A stretch of 64,000 nt of DNA from contig NW_006921541.1 of NCBI RefSeq assembly GCF_000340215.1, positions 3,259,527 through 3,323,526 of the forward strand, given 5' to 3'. Positions 1 through 11,494 of the stretch are shown here, piece after piece. Origin of the DNA: Pseudocercospora fijiensis CIRAD86 (Eukaryota; Ascomycota; Dothideomycetes; Mycosphaerellales; Mycosphaerellaceae). The notes beneath the pieces were generated by a model. The model was not told the DNA's origin, ran no database searches, and saw only the letters and a list, made by a program, of their open reading frames with translations. How positions within the stretch are numbered: position 1 is the stretch's first letter; every line of letters begins with the position of its first letter. The translations under genes and the position numbers were made by a program.

Positions 1-543
1 ACGATACAGCCGACAAAGCACTTACTAAGTAGTTGTCTCGAATATAGGCGGCTATAGACCCTATTGTTACCCTCTTAGTTGCTAAGCTAGTTACAGAGGT
101 TTAGTTACTCGGCCTTTAGGTACCGCTAGTACTATTACTACTATAGCTGTATTAGATAGTAACTGCACCGACAAGCTCTTATAATCGGTCGCTATAGGAT
201 ACTTCGTCTATACCGTAGTATTTACTTACTTAACTAACGCGTAGTAGTAGTAGTAAGAGGTCGAGAAACGCGTAGAATAGGGCGGTAGCAGCGGCGGTAG
301 TAGTAGTAGTGCGGCAGTAACGATAATAACACCTCGGATTAAGCGATATTGCTATACTATACGTAGACTTTAGCTTTATTATAGCGATAGCGAGGTTAGA
401 GGGTAGTAAGGGCAGTAAGGGCGAGAGGAAACGCGTAGTTTGTTTACTAAGATTTAAAACAGTAGAAGGTGCTAACAATAGAATCCGTGTCTCGTAATCT
501 CCGGTTCCGGCAGACCTACTCTATCCTCGTTATATGCAAGACC
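1..543 (+). mobile_element. 3' end of an upstream MULE copy
   Basis: These bases are nearly identical to 3,384-3,927, the 3' end of the complete MULE that follows, and differ mainly by C/T and G/A changes. The segment ends in the same right inverted terminus (a tatatgcaagacc-type end) at 543. It is the distal part of a second copy whose 5' portion lies outside the window. Only 27 bp separate this end from the start of the next copy. No intact reading frame remains; the short frames here are shadows of decayed coding sequence. Confidence 0.85.
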
Positions 544-570
544 TTTACGACGGTAAGTAAAATAAGAGAC

Positions 571-622
571 GGTAATGCATATAAGGAGGATAGAGTAGGT
601 CTAGTCGGAAATTAGAGATTCC
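571..622 (+). repeat. MULE left terminal inverted repeat
   Basis: Starts GGTAATGCATATAAGGAGG and pairs with the reverse complement of 3,876-3,927. The two arms differ mostly by C/T and G/A changes, which fits later RIP. The 8-bp target duplication lies directly outside. Confidence 0.85.
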
Positions 623-759
623 GCCGGGGAGCCGATTTCTTAGCCTTCTATATATATTTCTACTCTTCTAGTAAACAATCTATTTTGTACCTCGTCGTCG
701 CTCTCTCTATACCTTACTATCGCTATCGCTACTCTTACTGTCGCAATAGACACCTATAT

Positions 760-3700
760 TAAAGGCCTCGCAGACGCCGCAACTAGCTATATTAAAGGCC
801 TCGAAGAAGCTATAGCCTTCGACTTCGCTACTACCGCCGCCGAGCTCGAGAAGGTAGTATTTAATACGCGGTTTAACGCGAATAGAGACGTTAAGAAGTA
901 TAGTATTAATAAGCTAACAACGGCGGAAGATATAGCGGATATCTTTAGTAGAATGCGGCCTATTAAGCAAGACGATTTGCTGCTCGACTTAGCTAGTCTC
1001 GACGGTAGTAAAGAACTTAACGGTAGTAAAGAACTCGGCGGTAGTAAAGGTAACGGTAGTAACGGTAGTAACGGTAGTAAAGAAGATGCTAAAGGCGAGA
1101 TTGTAAGTAATAAAAAGCTAACTAAGAAGAAGAAGGCTTCTCGTAGCTATAACGAATTTAAGAGCCGCTAGCGTAGTTATTACTTTAACGCGTCGCAAAG
1201 GTTAGTAGTACCTATTCTAGCTAATATCGCTTCGTAGCGACAGTTGCTATTCGGATTGCGACCGGAGCCCTTCTAGGTTAGTAAGGACGATAGAAGCACC
1301 TACTAGCTATTAATTGACAACGTATAGTATACTAATAGCGCTCACCTTATATCCGCTTCGAAGTATATACGTATCTTTAGCTTTAAGTATCGCCTTAGTC
1401 GTAAGCAGCGCGTCTCGCAGGCGGATAAGTTAAAGAAGTCGAATAATAAGAGGCTTCGTAATACTAATAAGGACCGTAACCTCTATATAGCGCGCCTAAA
1501 GGTTAAAGTGTTATATAAGCCGTATAACGAGACTAACCCTACTAGCAACCTCGTTAAGAATAGTAAGAAGGAGTTTAAGCGTATTAAACCGGTCGAATAC
1601 TAGTTCTCGTACTAAAGTAGGGATTAGGCCGCTTATAACCACTCTCTCGAGACTTCTAACCGTAACAAGTTGAATTCCTTCTAGCGGAAGGTAGTTAGTA
1701 ACGAAAGGTAGAAGGGCTATAGAGCGGCGGAGGTAAAGGACAATATAATAGGTAAAAACGCACCTAGGCAATATAAGGTTCTTAAGGCTTCCGGAGGCCT
1801 TAGTTTTAAGCGAATGCACGTTCTTAATAGCGCTCGAGGCTTCCGTAAAGCACACCCTAATATCCGGTATACTAGCGGTCGATTAAGTACCTTAGTATAG
1901 TTGTTAGAGTTAAGAGATTAGTTGTTAGAGTATAAGTTCTTATTTCCTCGAAGTATTAAGAATTAGAGGTATTACCGCTAAGCATCCGTAAGCGGTTTAG
2001 CTTATCTCTTAGCGCGACCTCTAAGTAGCTAATCGGCGCGGGACTACCCTTTCTCCGATATTATCCCCTCTATTTTCCTTATTTAGAATCTTCCTCAAAT
2101 ACTAACTTATAATAATAATAGCATAATACCTATACGAATACGTCGAAGCTAAGCATTATTAAAGTAGCGCCGATACTATTAGATATATATTTGCTAAACG
2201 GGAAAGACTAGAGCTTCTACAAAAATATAGGCGGCTTTGTTTAATAGATTCTATATATAAGACGAATTTCCTAGGTTAGAAGCTGTTTACTGTTATAGTA
2301 CGCGATACTACCGGCTCTTAGCGCTGCCCCTTCTATTTTCTTATAGAATACAAAGACGGCGACGTTATATTATCGTATATACTTATTGTTAAGAGATAGT
2401 GTCGAGAAAATAGTATAAGGTAGACTTCTAGGTACTAGGTTATAGACGACAGCGGAGCTAAACAGCGAGCGGTTAAAATCGCCTTTCTAGGTCTAATTAT
2501 AGGTAAGACAGAAGTGACCTATTATCTCTGCTATAAACACGTCGACGCTACACTCCGTAAGCGCTTTAAGGCCGACAAATATAAGAAGACCTTAGACTAT
2601 ATACTTGTAGTATTAAAATTCAGAAGAACGGAGCCTAGTTGTAACGACTCGATAAACAAAGTAATTAACGCGCTTCTACGCAACCTCTATAGCTAACCTA
2701 AGCGAGAATAGGTTAAATATATTAAGAACGAGTTTATTAAAACTAAGCGAATATAGGCTAATTTTGTACGAGAATACTTACCTCTATATATATAGTATAA
2801 GACTACTAATCTATTAGAAGGTCTACATTCTTGCCTAAAGAAGGGGGACCTTAAACGCGCTATAGCGGCGTTCTCGCTAAAGGGTATTACTGTCTACGTC
2901 GACAACGTTACGAATAGCTTCGACTATAGGGCTAATATCGCCCTTTATAACTTCCGCTCGAAGATATACCCTATTATCTATACTAATAAGTAGTTAAAGC
3001 TACTTCCTTACCCTATCTAAGCCCTTATTACTACCGAGATTGCGCTCGGTAAGCTAGAATTTAATGCTAGCGATATTAGAGACCTCGATAACTATAACTT
3101 CTATAAGTGCGCTTTCTACCGGAAGTATTAGATTATATACCGCTATATCTATATATAGAACAAGCTCTATAACAACCTCTCGGAAGAAGACTATACTATA
3201 TAGATATAAGGCTAGTAGGAGAGCGGCTTCGAGTTATACTTTACTCGAGAGCGCGTTATTATTAACCTTAAGCTAGAGACAATAATAAGACTAGAGCGAC
3301 GCGCTATTAAGATAAAGGAGCAGGTGTTTAATATCTAAGAGCGCTTCTACAACCTCCGTAAAGAGTTAGCTAACAGTATAGACGACGATACGGCCGACAA
3401 AGCACTTACTAAGTAGTTGTCTCGAATATAGGCGGCTATAGACCCTATTATTGCCCTCTTAGTTACTAAGCTAGTTATAGAGGTTTAGTTACTCGGCCTT
3501 TAGGTGCCGCTAGCACTATTACTGCTATAGCTATATTAGATAGCAACTATACCGATAAGCTCTTATAATCGGTCGCTATAGGATACTTCGTCTATACCGT
3601 AGTATTTACTTACTTAACTAACGCGTAGTAGTAGTAGTAAGAGGTCGAGAAACGCGTAGAACAGGGCGGCAGCGGCGGCGGTAGTAGTAGTAGTGCGGTA

Positions 3701-3870
3701 GTAACGATAACAATACCTCGGATTAAGCGATATTGCTATACTATACGTAGACTTTAGCTTTATTATAGCGATAGCGAGGTTGGAGGGCAGTAAGGGTAGT
3801 AAGGGCGAGAGGAAACGCGTAGTTTGTTTACTAAGATTTAAAACAGTGGAAGGTGCTAACAATAGAATCC
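760..3870 (+). pseudogene. MULE transposase, broken by RIP stops
   Basis: If TAG/TAA are read as W or Q, a long plus-strand protein appears. At about 2,235-2,580 it shows the MULE core: an I-D-S-x-Y-K-T-N stretch, then a G-x-K-L-F-T-V segment, V-R-D-T-T-G-S, and V-I-D-D-S-G-A-K-Q-R-A-V, followed by the open stretch at 2,514-2,696 (YLCYKHVDATLRKRF). Upstream is a low-complexity G-S-K/G-S-N region (about 1,000-1,090) and a basic segment (KKLTKKKK). A SWIM-like tail near 3,000-3,170 is possible but its Cys/His ligands are not clear. There are dozens of stops, so the gene is dead. In life it would have encoded the DDE transposase that cuts and pastes the element. Exact start and any introns cannot be fixed. 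Confidence 0.75.
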
Positions 3871-3875
3871 GTATC

Positions 3876-3927
3876 TCGTAATCTCCGGTTCCGGCAGACC
3901 CACTCTGTCCTCCTTATATGCAAGACC
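3876..3927 (-). repeat. MULE right terminal inverted repeat
   Basis: Read on the minus strand it starts GGTCTTGCATATAAGGAGG and matches the left arm at 571. The copy ending at 543 has the same terminus. Confidence 0.85.
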
Positions 3928-3935
3928 TGAGAGAC

Positions 3936-4767
3936 AGGGAAGGAACTGTCGCCCCCTGCTAGCTTCTCTCCCCGACTCTGTCCTTCGACCTGCACTCCCC
4001 TATCACGCAATAATTTGGAATAGGGAACTCAGTCTTGATGTCCTGAGAATCTCTTTGCTTTACTGCTAGCTGCAATCGATATGTCTATGGCGCCAGCAAT
4101 AATCTGCTGCTTTGCAGCTGCACGATCTACGAGCGATTCCGATCACGTCCACTACTCATGCCATCAGACACATCAACTCAGAACGGCGCCAATGAAGATC
4201 TCGAGTAGTATGTACAACAGTTCCTCGACATATGATATCGGCCTCCGGATCTTCGAAAGCACCACTGCTGTTCAATCAATACGACTACCCGGCTCAAGAA
4301 CTAGCGAACCCAAATATAGAGTTGTATTATGCCAAGTCGATTACACGAGCATGTTGACGCCGTTACGGCCGCTTCAACCCCGGCGACAAGGGGGGTTTCC
4401 TTGAAGCAGATCTCACCCAAGAACACGATAAATTAAAGAATCACAGAGTGTGTTACGCATTGGGAGTGGCAGTCACCAAAAACGCGCACCGTAGATTCTG
4501 GGCAGTGCTATTCGTTCAGACCCTTGAGAATGCAGGGATGTCGGCGGATCCACTGTCACTACGATGCGCACAGTGCACCCAAGCCGGAAGTTTCGAATAC
4601 GAGAGAGAAAAATACTACATGCTGGCTCCCTCCTGGCTACGGGAGTGATCCAACAATACTATATAAGACTGACCCTCCTTGTATTACAAGTCCACCTCCC
4701 ACCCATTCTCCAGGCATACCAGTCCAACATCTTTACAATCCATCCAACCAACCACCACTCATTCAAA
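3936..4767 (+). other. Intergenic region upstream of the secreted-protein gene
   Basis: Composition changes sharply from RIP-type to normal immediately after the MULE target duplication. I see no convincing gene; the short frames at 4,081-4,648 have no start context, domain or conserved character. The last 110 bases form a CT/CA-rich leader typical of fungal promoters. Confidence 0.6.
4660..4667 (+). promoter_or_regulatory. Probable TATA box of the secreted-protein gene
   Basis: TATATAAG lies about 100 bp before the ATG at 4,768 and is followed by a pyrimidine-rich leader, a usual arrangement for a strongly expressed fungal gene. Confidence 0.5.
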
Positions 4768-5346
4768 ATGCACCTCACCACCACCCTCCCCCTCCTCCTC
4801 AGCGCCACCCTCTCCTTCGCCCTCCCCCAAGCCACTTACGGCACCTACACCCCCAAGACTTACACCACCTCCACCACCTCCACCACCCCCAGCACTTATT
4901 ACTGGACCGTCACAAACTGGCACGTCGACTGCGCAAGATCAGGTTGCACTTACAATTTCAATGTAACCGGTCCCATCTCCGCGCCGAACCCAAGTTTCCT
5001 CGCCTACTGCTACGGCTCAGACACAGGCTACTATGCGCAATGCAAGGTTCTGCAGTACACTGCAACCGCGTCGGGAGCGCCGTCTGTAGCGGCGAGTTTG
5101 AGACCAAACACGGGGGATCAAATTGCGGTGGTGTCGGTCAGTTTGGCGTTTGTGGAATCTGATACTGGGTGAGTAGAATTCTTCTGAGAGGTGGAGAAGC
5201 GGGTGGGGTTTTTTTTGCTGATGCTAATGTGATGATACAGGGTCGCCAGGAATATCACCGGCTACCAAAATGCTCAGTACAATGGTTTTGTTGCGCCGTT
5301 GCAGAGTTTCACGATTGTGCCGAGTGGGAATGTCGGTGTTGCTTGA
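4768..5346 (+). CDS. Small secreted cysteine-containing protein, AA1-like
   Basis: Two exons (4,768-5,168 and 5,241-5,346) with an intron 5,169-5,240 (GTGAGT...CAG, CTAAT-type branch site) give 168 aa. The ATG is preceded by TTCAAA and opens a clear signal peptide: a short polar start, a Leu/Ala-rich core, and likely cleavage after about residue 18. A Thr/Ser/Pro/Tyr-rich linker follows (about 24-45). The folded part carries four Cys (HVDCARSGC, AYCYG and AQC) and an NVTG glycosylation site. The pattern W-x-V-D-C-A-R-S-G-C-x-Y-x-F-N-V-T-G is what I associate with AA1-like (Alt a 1-type) secreted proteins of plant-associated ascomycetes; that assignment is from memory. It would act outside the cell. 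Its position next to a transposon border fits the usual home of effector-type genes, but a role in infection is not shown here. Confidence 0.85.
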
Positions 5347-6004
5347 GTAAGGAGATAGGAAGGGGTGGGATGGGATGGAGAGGGGGTTGATGCATGCATA
5401 ACGCATGCAGCGATCCTTTCGACCATAAACACTTTCCTTAGCGCCATGGGAATAGCCGCCGCTAGCCGTTTCCACCCGCTCGGTCTACTTTTCAGAGGTC
5501 GCGCGGGTTTTGCCGACACCGACTTGCAGCACTTAGCTCTTCGACTAGGCTTCAACCCACTTAATTATGCATCACCACATTCTATTATAATACAATAGTA
5601 ACAATTTCAGATTTACAGAATTCGATGCGTCGATATTTCTGGTGCAGGAACCAATACATTTGGATCGCTGTGGAGTGTACATTAATTCGTGGAAGTATCC
5701 AACTCGAATGCTAACATGCTGACAAGTCCGCGCTAACGAAAGGGTGTATGGTCGAAAGGATGGCTGCATACGTTAGTGCTGGCGAGAAGTAGCTGCATGT
5801 GGTAGATAAATACTTCGAATGCTCTCTCTCTGAGACTCTCACGCAACCCGTCTTCCTTTATCGGTTCTATTTCTGTATCCGTTATTGGGTATCATGTAGA
5901 AACACCGTCGCAATGCAAAATTTTCCTGACCCTTTGACGACTTGATCCTCGATGCTATGCAAGAATAACTGCGAGCAGCAACACCCGCCTCCTTCCCTTC
6001 CACC
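5347..6004. other. Intergenic region between convergent genes
   Basis: It lies between the 3' ends of the secreted-protein gene and the histidine kinase gene and should hold both 3' untranslated regions and poly(A) signals. I see no further gene; the short frames are shadows. Confidence 0.6.
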
Positions 6005-9000
6005 TCATCCAGCCTGCTGTATCAACAACTTCCTCAGCTCGGCAAACTTAACCGGTTTCGGCAAAAACACATCAATTCCACTCGTCTCAGCTTCTTCCCT
6101 CGCCTTCTCGCTCGCCAGGCCCGTAAGCGCAATGACTGTAACCCTTTTGAGCCCATTCTCTTTCTCGAAATCTCGGATGCGTCTCGTAGCTTCCATGCCA
6201 TCCATGATCGGCATCGAGATATCCATCAGCACGAAATCGAAATGCTTGTGATTTGGCAAGTCGGAGATTGAGGATCGGTAGAGGTCGAGAGCTTCTTGAC
6301 CGTTTTCGGCTTCGAGGTAGGTAAATTTGCACCTTTTCATGAACATGACGAGGAGTTGGCGGTTGATCTTGTTGTCGTCTACGAGAAGGAGGTGCAGAGG
6401 ATTTGGTTCGGGGCTCGGAGGTGGGGGGTCATTCTGGTTGATGTTTTGAATGGGGTCTCGATCTTCGGTCAACGGGGATCGTAGAGAGGGCGTCAGAGGG
6501 TCGATGGGTGTTGTAGCTGGATAAGAGAGAGCTGAGCTGACGGTAGTTCGGAGGTCGTTGGTGCAAGAATGGGGCTCTTTTGTTGAGTCTTTGGCGCCTG
6601 AACCCGGGACATCTTCTGACAGAGTTGATGTTATTTGGTCGGCATTTTCAAGTCGAGCGCGAACGTCTTGTGCCCGCTGTAGGCAGTGCATGAAAGCTTT
6701 GGCGAGCTTTCTCGGTCCGCAACTACAGCAGTATTAGTTCGTGTTGATCAATACAGCACAGTCTAGACTTACGGTTGCGGCATGACCTCGACGAGCTTTC
6801 CTAGCTTCCTAAGAGTCTCCTGTTCGTGTCTGGTCAGAGTGATCGCATCTTGATCGTTCTCGCAGATAATCACAATCGGAACGGTTCGCTTTGAATGCTC
6901 TGGATGGCCTTCACGATGGTGATGATCTGCCAGCTTCTCCAGCGGTGGGGGTTCACCAAAGACGTATAAGTCAGCATCCTTGACATCCATGTCGCTCGAC
7001 CAAGAAACTCTCATTCCGAACCAATTTGTGCACACTTCTCTCACGGTCTGCTGGAAACGGGCCACGCGATGCGTTGGCACGCGACATCTATCGGGATCAC
7101 CAGGATCCAGAATTACCAAGTGTTTGCCCTTCGTAAGTCGCTCAACTTCGAGCATCTCAGAATCAGGCGCAGGAAGACCATGAGCATCGAGTTCCTGCTG
7201 AACGTGGGCGGCGGTCGGCAGGCTTAAGTGGATGTCGATCTCAGTACCTACGTCCAACTCTGAGTGGACTTGCACACTGCCGCCCAGACTATCCACAATT
7301 TGCTTGACAATACTCAGACCAAGTCCAGTGCCGGGTTGAAAGGGATCCTCTTGGCTGAAAGGAACGAAGAGTCTGTCTCGCTGAAAGCTGTCGGACATGC
7401 CTTTGCCAGAGTCAACGACACGAATCAGAGCATTGATCTTGGAGCTGTCACTGCTTTCCTGAGCACGAAGTGAAACAGCCACGAAGCCAGAAGAGGTGTA
7501 CTTTAAGGCGTTTCCAAGAAGATTCATGATGATGCGTCTCAAAGCGCCTGGCTGGATTCGCACAATCCAGGACCGCCTAGGACTAATGTCCAGCAGCACT
7601 GAGACACCATCGGATGCATGATCATTGGCAGAAGAAGCTGGCAGATTATTGACAGATTCGCTGGTCTGCTGGACAGGCTTGGCGAGAGCCATCGCGCCTG
7701 GTAACTTCTTGAAGGTGTGACCAGCCGTCACGGCCTCGGCCACCTCTTCCACGAGGATGCCAAGATCGACATCGGCCGTCATGTTGAGACTATCAAGGGT
7801 AGAGTCTGAGGTCAAACTGACTGGCTTGTTCTGCCGCGCTCTTCGTCTCATCTGTGTTTTGCCAAGTTTGTTGATCTTGCTGTAGTCTAGCACATGATTC
7901 AAGGTATCCAGAAGCGTCTTGCCGCAAGTCACGATTGAGTTCACCAGTCCAGCAGAGTAGGCATCTGCCGTGGTCTCCGCTAGAAACTCAGCGGCACCAA
8001 GTATGCCATGTAAAGGGGAACGAAGCTCATGGCTCATCGAGGCAATGAATGTCGTCTTAGCCGCTTCGTTTCGCTGCATGTTCATTCTGATCACCTCGCC
8101 GACAATACAATTGCCGAATGCCCGTAGATGCGACAGATCGGCATCGAGAGCAATACGCCCAACGGTGGATGACCATAGGAAACAACCAGCGACGAGCTTC
8201 TCCTCCGAGTGGTCGTACAGCGGTAGGAATGCCACAGTCTTGGCGCCTGGGATATTTTTAAGCAATTCTTTATGATCCATTTGCCGCTTTCGATTTCGTG
8301 ATTTGGCTCTTGCGTTGGGACTCTCGTCAGTCTTGGTAGACTTATCGGCTTCTCTCTCGCTATTACTCTCTTCCTCTGACGATATACCCTTACCTTCATC
8401 GTTGAAGGAGAAGCTGCGACCTTGAGGATAGAGCGCATAGTACTTATCCAAAGTACCGACAGTAAGCGCAGTACTGCCCTCTATTGACTGTCGAGCGTGC
8501 TGATCGGCGACCGAGAAGGCCATGAGTTTACACGGCCGGGTAGATGGTGAGCTGTCAGAGTCGGAAGTTCCAGTCTCATGCCGATCAGAGTCGGATGCTG
8601 GTGAAGGTTGAGATTTGCGATCGTATACGTTGTCGTGGTTGTTTGGTGGCTGCTTGAAGACTGTATTGCCTCTCGAGTCAGCAGTAGAGCCGAAGATAGC
8701 GCAGCCATCCGCGATTGTGGAGTCGCGTAAGATCTCAGCTGCAGACGCAAACATTCGGGACACGCCGTCTGGTCTATTGGACTGAGTGTGAACATTGCGC
8801 GAGGATGCTCTCTTTGCGAGACCAGGCCGAGCGGGCTGAAGTGTGTCTGAAAGAGAAGAAACACTCTGTTCGTGGGGTATCGGTTGCCGGCTCTTCTCCC
8901 CTTCTGTCTTCTCTCCTTCTGGTGCTTCACGCAGACTCGAGCATTCGTCAATGAACTGCGCCATGCCTCTAACTATTCGCTCGCCTTTGAATCGGTCGAC

Positions 9001-9654
9001 TCGGTCTCTTGCCCATTCGAGGTGTTCCATAGTGGATTGTGCCACCTCCTGCATGTATCTAAGCTCATCTGCACCCAGGCCGTCTCTCGGCGTGTCATTT
9101 GACACTGCTAGCGTTCCGATCATGTGTCCTGTACGACTTTGCAGCGGTACGCCAGCATAGAATCGCACTCCCGGCTCCGAGAGCACAAACGGTCGCTTGC
9201 TGAAGCGCTCGTCCAAGCGGCAGTCATTGATGATCATGCCGGATGTGGTGTACATGCGCCCGTCTGCTTCTGCGCCAGAGCAAGTCGAATACATAGCGTG
9301 CTCGCATACAGCGTCGGCGCGGGCAAGAATTGAGCTTCCCAGCCACAACTCGTCTCCATCTTCAGCAAATCCACGTGTGACAGAGTGTGTTCGGGTGGCT
9401 TCGGCGAGGATATACTGGTTGGTGGCGTCGATGAGGGAGACCATGCAGCGGCGTACGTCGAGTCGTATGGCCAGCAATTGCGCAAAGGCTGTCAGGGAGC
9501 GGTCGCGGGAGGCGATTGGGGCATAGCCTTGTTTGTGCAGGTCGAGTTGGGCGAGGGAGTCGACGTGTTTGGCGACATTGATAGAGCTGCCGTGCGCTGC
9601 GAGCCAGGGCTGGTAGTAGCGCTGCGTTTCGCGCGTCTGCAGCGAGTACGGCAT
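6005..9654 (-). CDS. GAF-domain hybrid sensor histidine kinase
   Basis: Two exons on the minus strand (9,654-6,773 and 6,722-6,005), with a 50-nt intron (GTAAGT...CTAAT...TAG) that removes an in-frame stop and joins kinase to receiver; 1,199 aa. Domains in order: an N-terminal GAF-like sensor (about 70-220); a long polar, Ser-rich region (about 230-470); a HisKA H-box SMSHELRSPLHGILG with the phosphorylated His at about 542; an ATPase with N-box (NLLGNALKYT), D-S-G-K-G-M and GTGLGLSIVKQIVDSLGG; and a receiver (LLLVDDNKINRQL, phosphoacceptor Asp about 1128 in LMDISMPIMDG, Lys in FLPKPV). All key residues are present. As in other fungal hybrid kinases, phosphate should pass from His to the internal Asp, then to an HPt protein and a response regulator. 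Which fungal kinase class it belongs to, and what it senses, I cannot say. Confidence 0.93.
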
Positions 9655-11494
9655 TGTGTCGTGTCGTGTCCGATGTGTGCTGTATGCCCGGAAATCCCGT
9701 TTTGCCGGGCGAGCGGCGTTGGCAGGCAGGCGGTCGTGCTATAGCATTATCTGCACTCGGCGGTGAGTGTGTGAATGCAGCAGTGAAGTGTGCGAAGGTC
9801 AGCTGCTGTCCAAGTAGGGTAGGAGCGGCGTAGGGTATGTGTTATGCACGTGCGAATGTGCCAGTTCAACAAATATGGATACCTACTTGCCGCCGCTCAC
9901 TCTCACGCGTCAGTGGATACCACGCCCACAAGCGAGAGCAGCGACATTCCTACTTGCCGGCCGCGGTAAACTGCGGATAATGCGCGCCTCGAATGCGGCT
10001 GCTGCAAGGGAGTTGTCGATAGCTTCAGAGTACGTCAGGTTTTGCGCTCGTTTGCCCGGATNNNNNNNNNNNNNNNNNNNNNNNNNNNNNNNNNNNNNNN
10101 NNNNNNNNNNNNNNNNNNNNNNNNNNNNNNNNNNNNNNNNNNNNNNNNNNNNNNNNNNNNNNNNNNNNNNNNNNNNNNNNNNNCGGTATTGCTTCACGAG
10201 TTGCGACTGTGAGACGATGGGAGAGGATAGAGTGACGTTCGAATGAAGGCATTTGCTTCGGCGCCGAAGAAAGGCAAATTTTGCTGACTTGCTGACTCGC
10301 CAGGCCGCTCAGCACCATGATTACCGACCCCAAATCCATCCTCTGTGGAGACAACATGTTCATAGTCGGCGGAAAGGAGAACGTTCATGCACACGGTCAG
10401 CCAAATGGATCTCTTTCGCCATTCTGCTCAGATTAGTCAAGGAACTGCAAGCACGTCCGTCACCTGCTACATTGCTCGACGTATTGCTCGCTTGTCAAAC
10501 GCAGCTGCATCAATCGCGACACACAGGTCGTATTCATCAAACTGAGTCCAAGGCAGATGGCGAAATACTTGCTGCCGATGGTTCGTGGCGCAGTCAAGCT
10601 ATACACCGCCGAGCTTGCTACGGAGTCCGCGGATGGTGCAGTGAATGAGGCCGTTGATATGGTGGACTTCAGATACTCATCTACGACCGAGCGGGATTCG
10701 CGAGGCGACGACTTTCACGGAGAACTCGAGGCGGAGTTGAAGAAGCTGCTCAATCAGTGATAGAGCGAGGGAACCAGGAACGGGTTGGCCAGAAGTTTGA
10801 GCAGCTTCCAAGGAGTGGAATCAAAAATGATCCCGAGGGAGCACAACATGTTGCGTCCACCCTGGAAAGCAGAGTCTGAAAGACGAGAAGAAGCAAGCAG
10901 ATATGGCTGTACAGTATCAAGTTGAGACCGACTCAAGCAGTCCCGAAGCCGTACCATAAATGCAGTTAACTCAAGGTATATACTTACCTATTATCTCATC
11001 CCCTTCAAGCTCAGCACACGCAGCATTTTGTCTCATGGTAGGGCCACCTACGACACGGTGCGCTGACCGTGGCCGTTGATGGTGTAGACACAAGAAGCGG
11101 ATGAAAAGTCAGTAGTAGCTAGTAGGGCTTAGAATAGCTAGGCAAGCAAAGATTGAAGTCTGCAAAATACCAGAACTATTTCGTGATTGGGAGTTCGGTG
11201 GCTGCTGTCATGGAGATAACAAGCCTTTCAGGTTGAAGTTACGCATCCAGGAGGTCGGCACAATTCCTGGCTGCCTTGTATGATGTCGTATCTTGCCATT
11301 GCTATGTTCATCACGTCGGTGGAAGAGTGAGAAGGAGGAGCTTAAGTGAAGTCTAAACAGGGATCTATTTAAGCTTCGTGGTCCGAGCTTCCAAACGCGG
11401 ACGCGACGCGTTCGACTCAACTTTCCGCCTCCACTGCTACGACCGAGCATCAGCACATCGCGGAGCCAACATCGCCGCCAGCGCTGCCGCCGCA
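9655..11494. other. Intergenic region between kinase and SMC6 genes, with an assembly gap
   Basis: It holds the divergent 5' regions of the histidine kinase and SMC6 genes. A run of 122 N occupies 10,062-10,183, so any gene there is incomplete. One doubtful reading frame (10,435-10,760) is listed separately. The rest shows no clear gene. Confidence 0.6.
10435..10760 (+). CDS. Possible 3' exon of an unknown gene
   Basis: A frame open from just after a TAG near 10,437 runs to the TGA at 10,758-10,760. Its last 67 codons, from an ATG at 10,557, look protein-like: an amphipathic start (YLLPMVRGAVKLYTAELA) and an acidic, Leu-rich end (ELEAELKKLLNQ). The 5' part may lie in or near the N gap at 10,062-10,183. 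I recognise no domain and found no convincing upstream exon. It could be a real small gene, a remnant, or chance. Confidence 0.25.

Larger units (their letters stand above)
571..3927 (+). mobile_element. Mutator-like DNA transposon (MULE), 3.36 kb, RIP-decayed
   Basis: The element is bounded by terminal inverted repeats of about 50 bp that start GGTNNTGCATATAAGGAGGA. It is flanked by an 8-bp duplication, TAAGAGAC at 563-570 and TGAGAGAC at 3,928-3,935; the single difference is a TG-to-TA change, as expected from RIP. The interior encodes one plus-strand transposase with many TAG/TAA stops at former Q and W codons. The family was assigned from the transposase, since 8-bp duplications alone would also fit hAT. 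A 317-bp relative with the same termini lies at 18,834. Confidence 0.85.

Noticed and set aside
230..478. Minus-strand frame repeated at 3,614-3,862
   Set aside because: Both are antisense shadows of the MULE 3' region, duplicated because the element is present twice.
571..3927. hAT family for the first transposon
   Set aside because: The 8-bp duplication fits hAT, but the transposase shows the MULE core (D-S-x-Y-K-T-N and I-D-D-S-x-x-x-Q-R-A-V).
4081..4648. Short genes upstream of the secreted-protein gene
   Set aside because: Overlapping frames with no domain, poor start context and no splice support.
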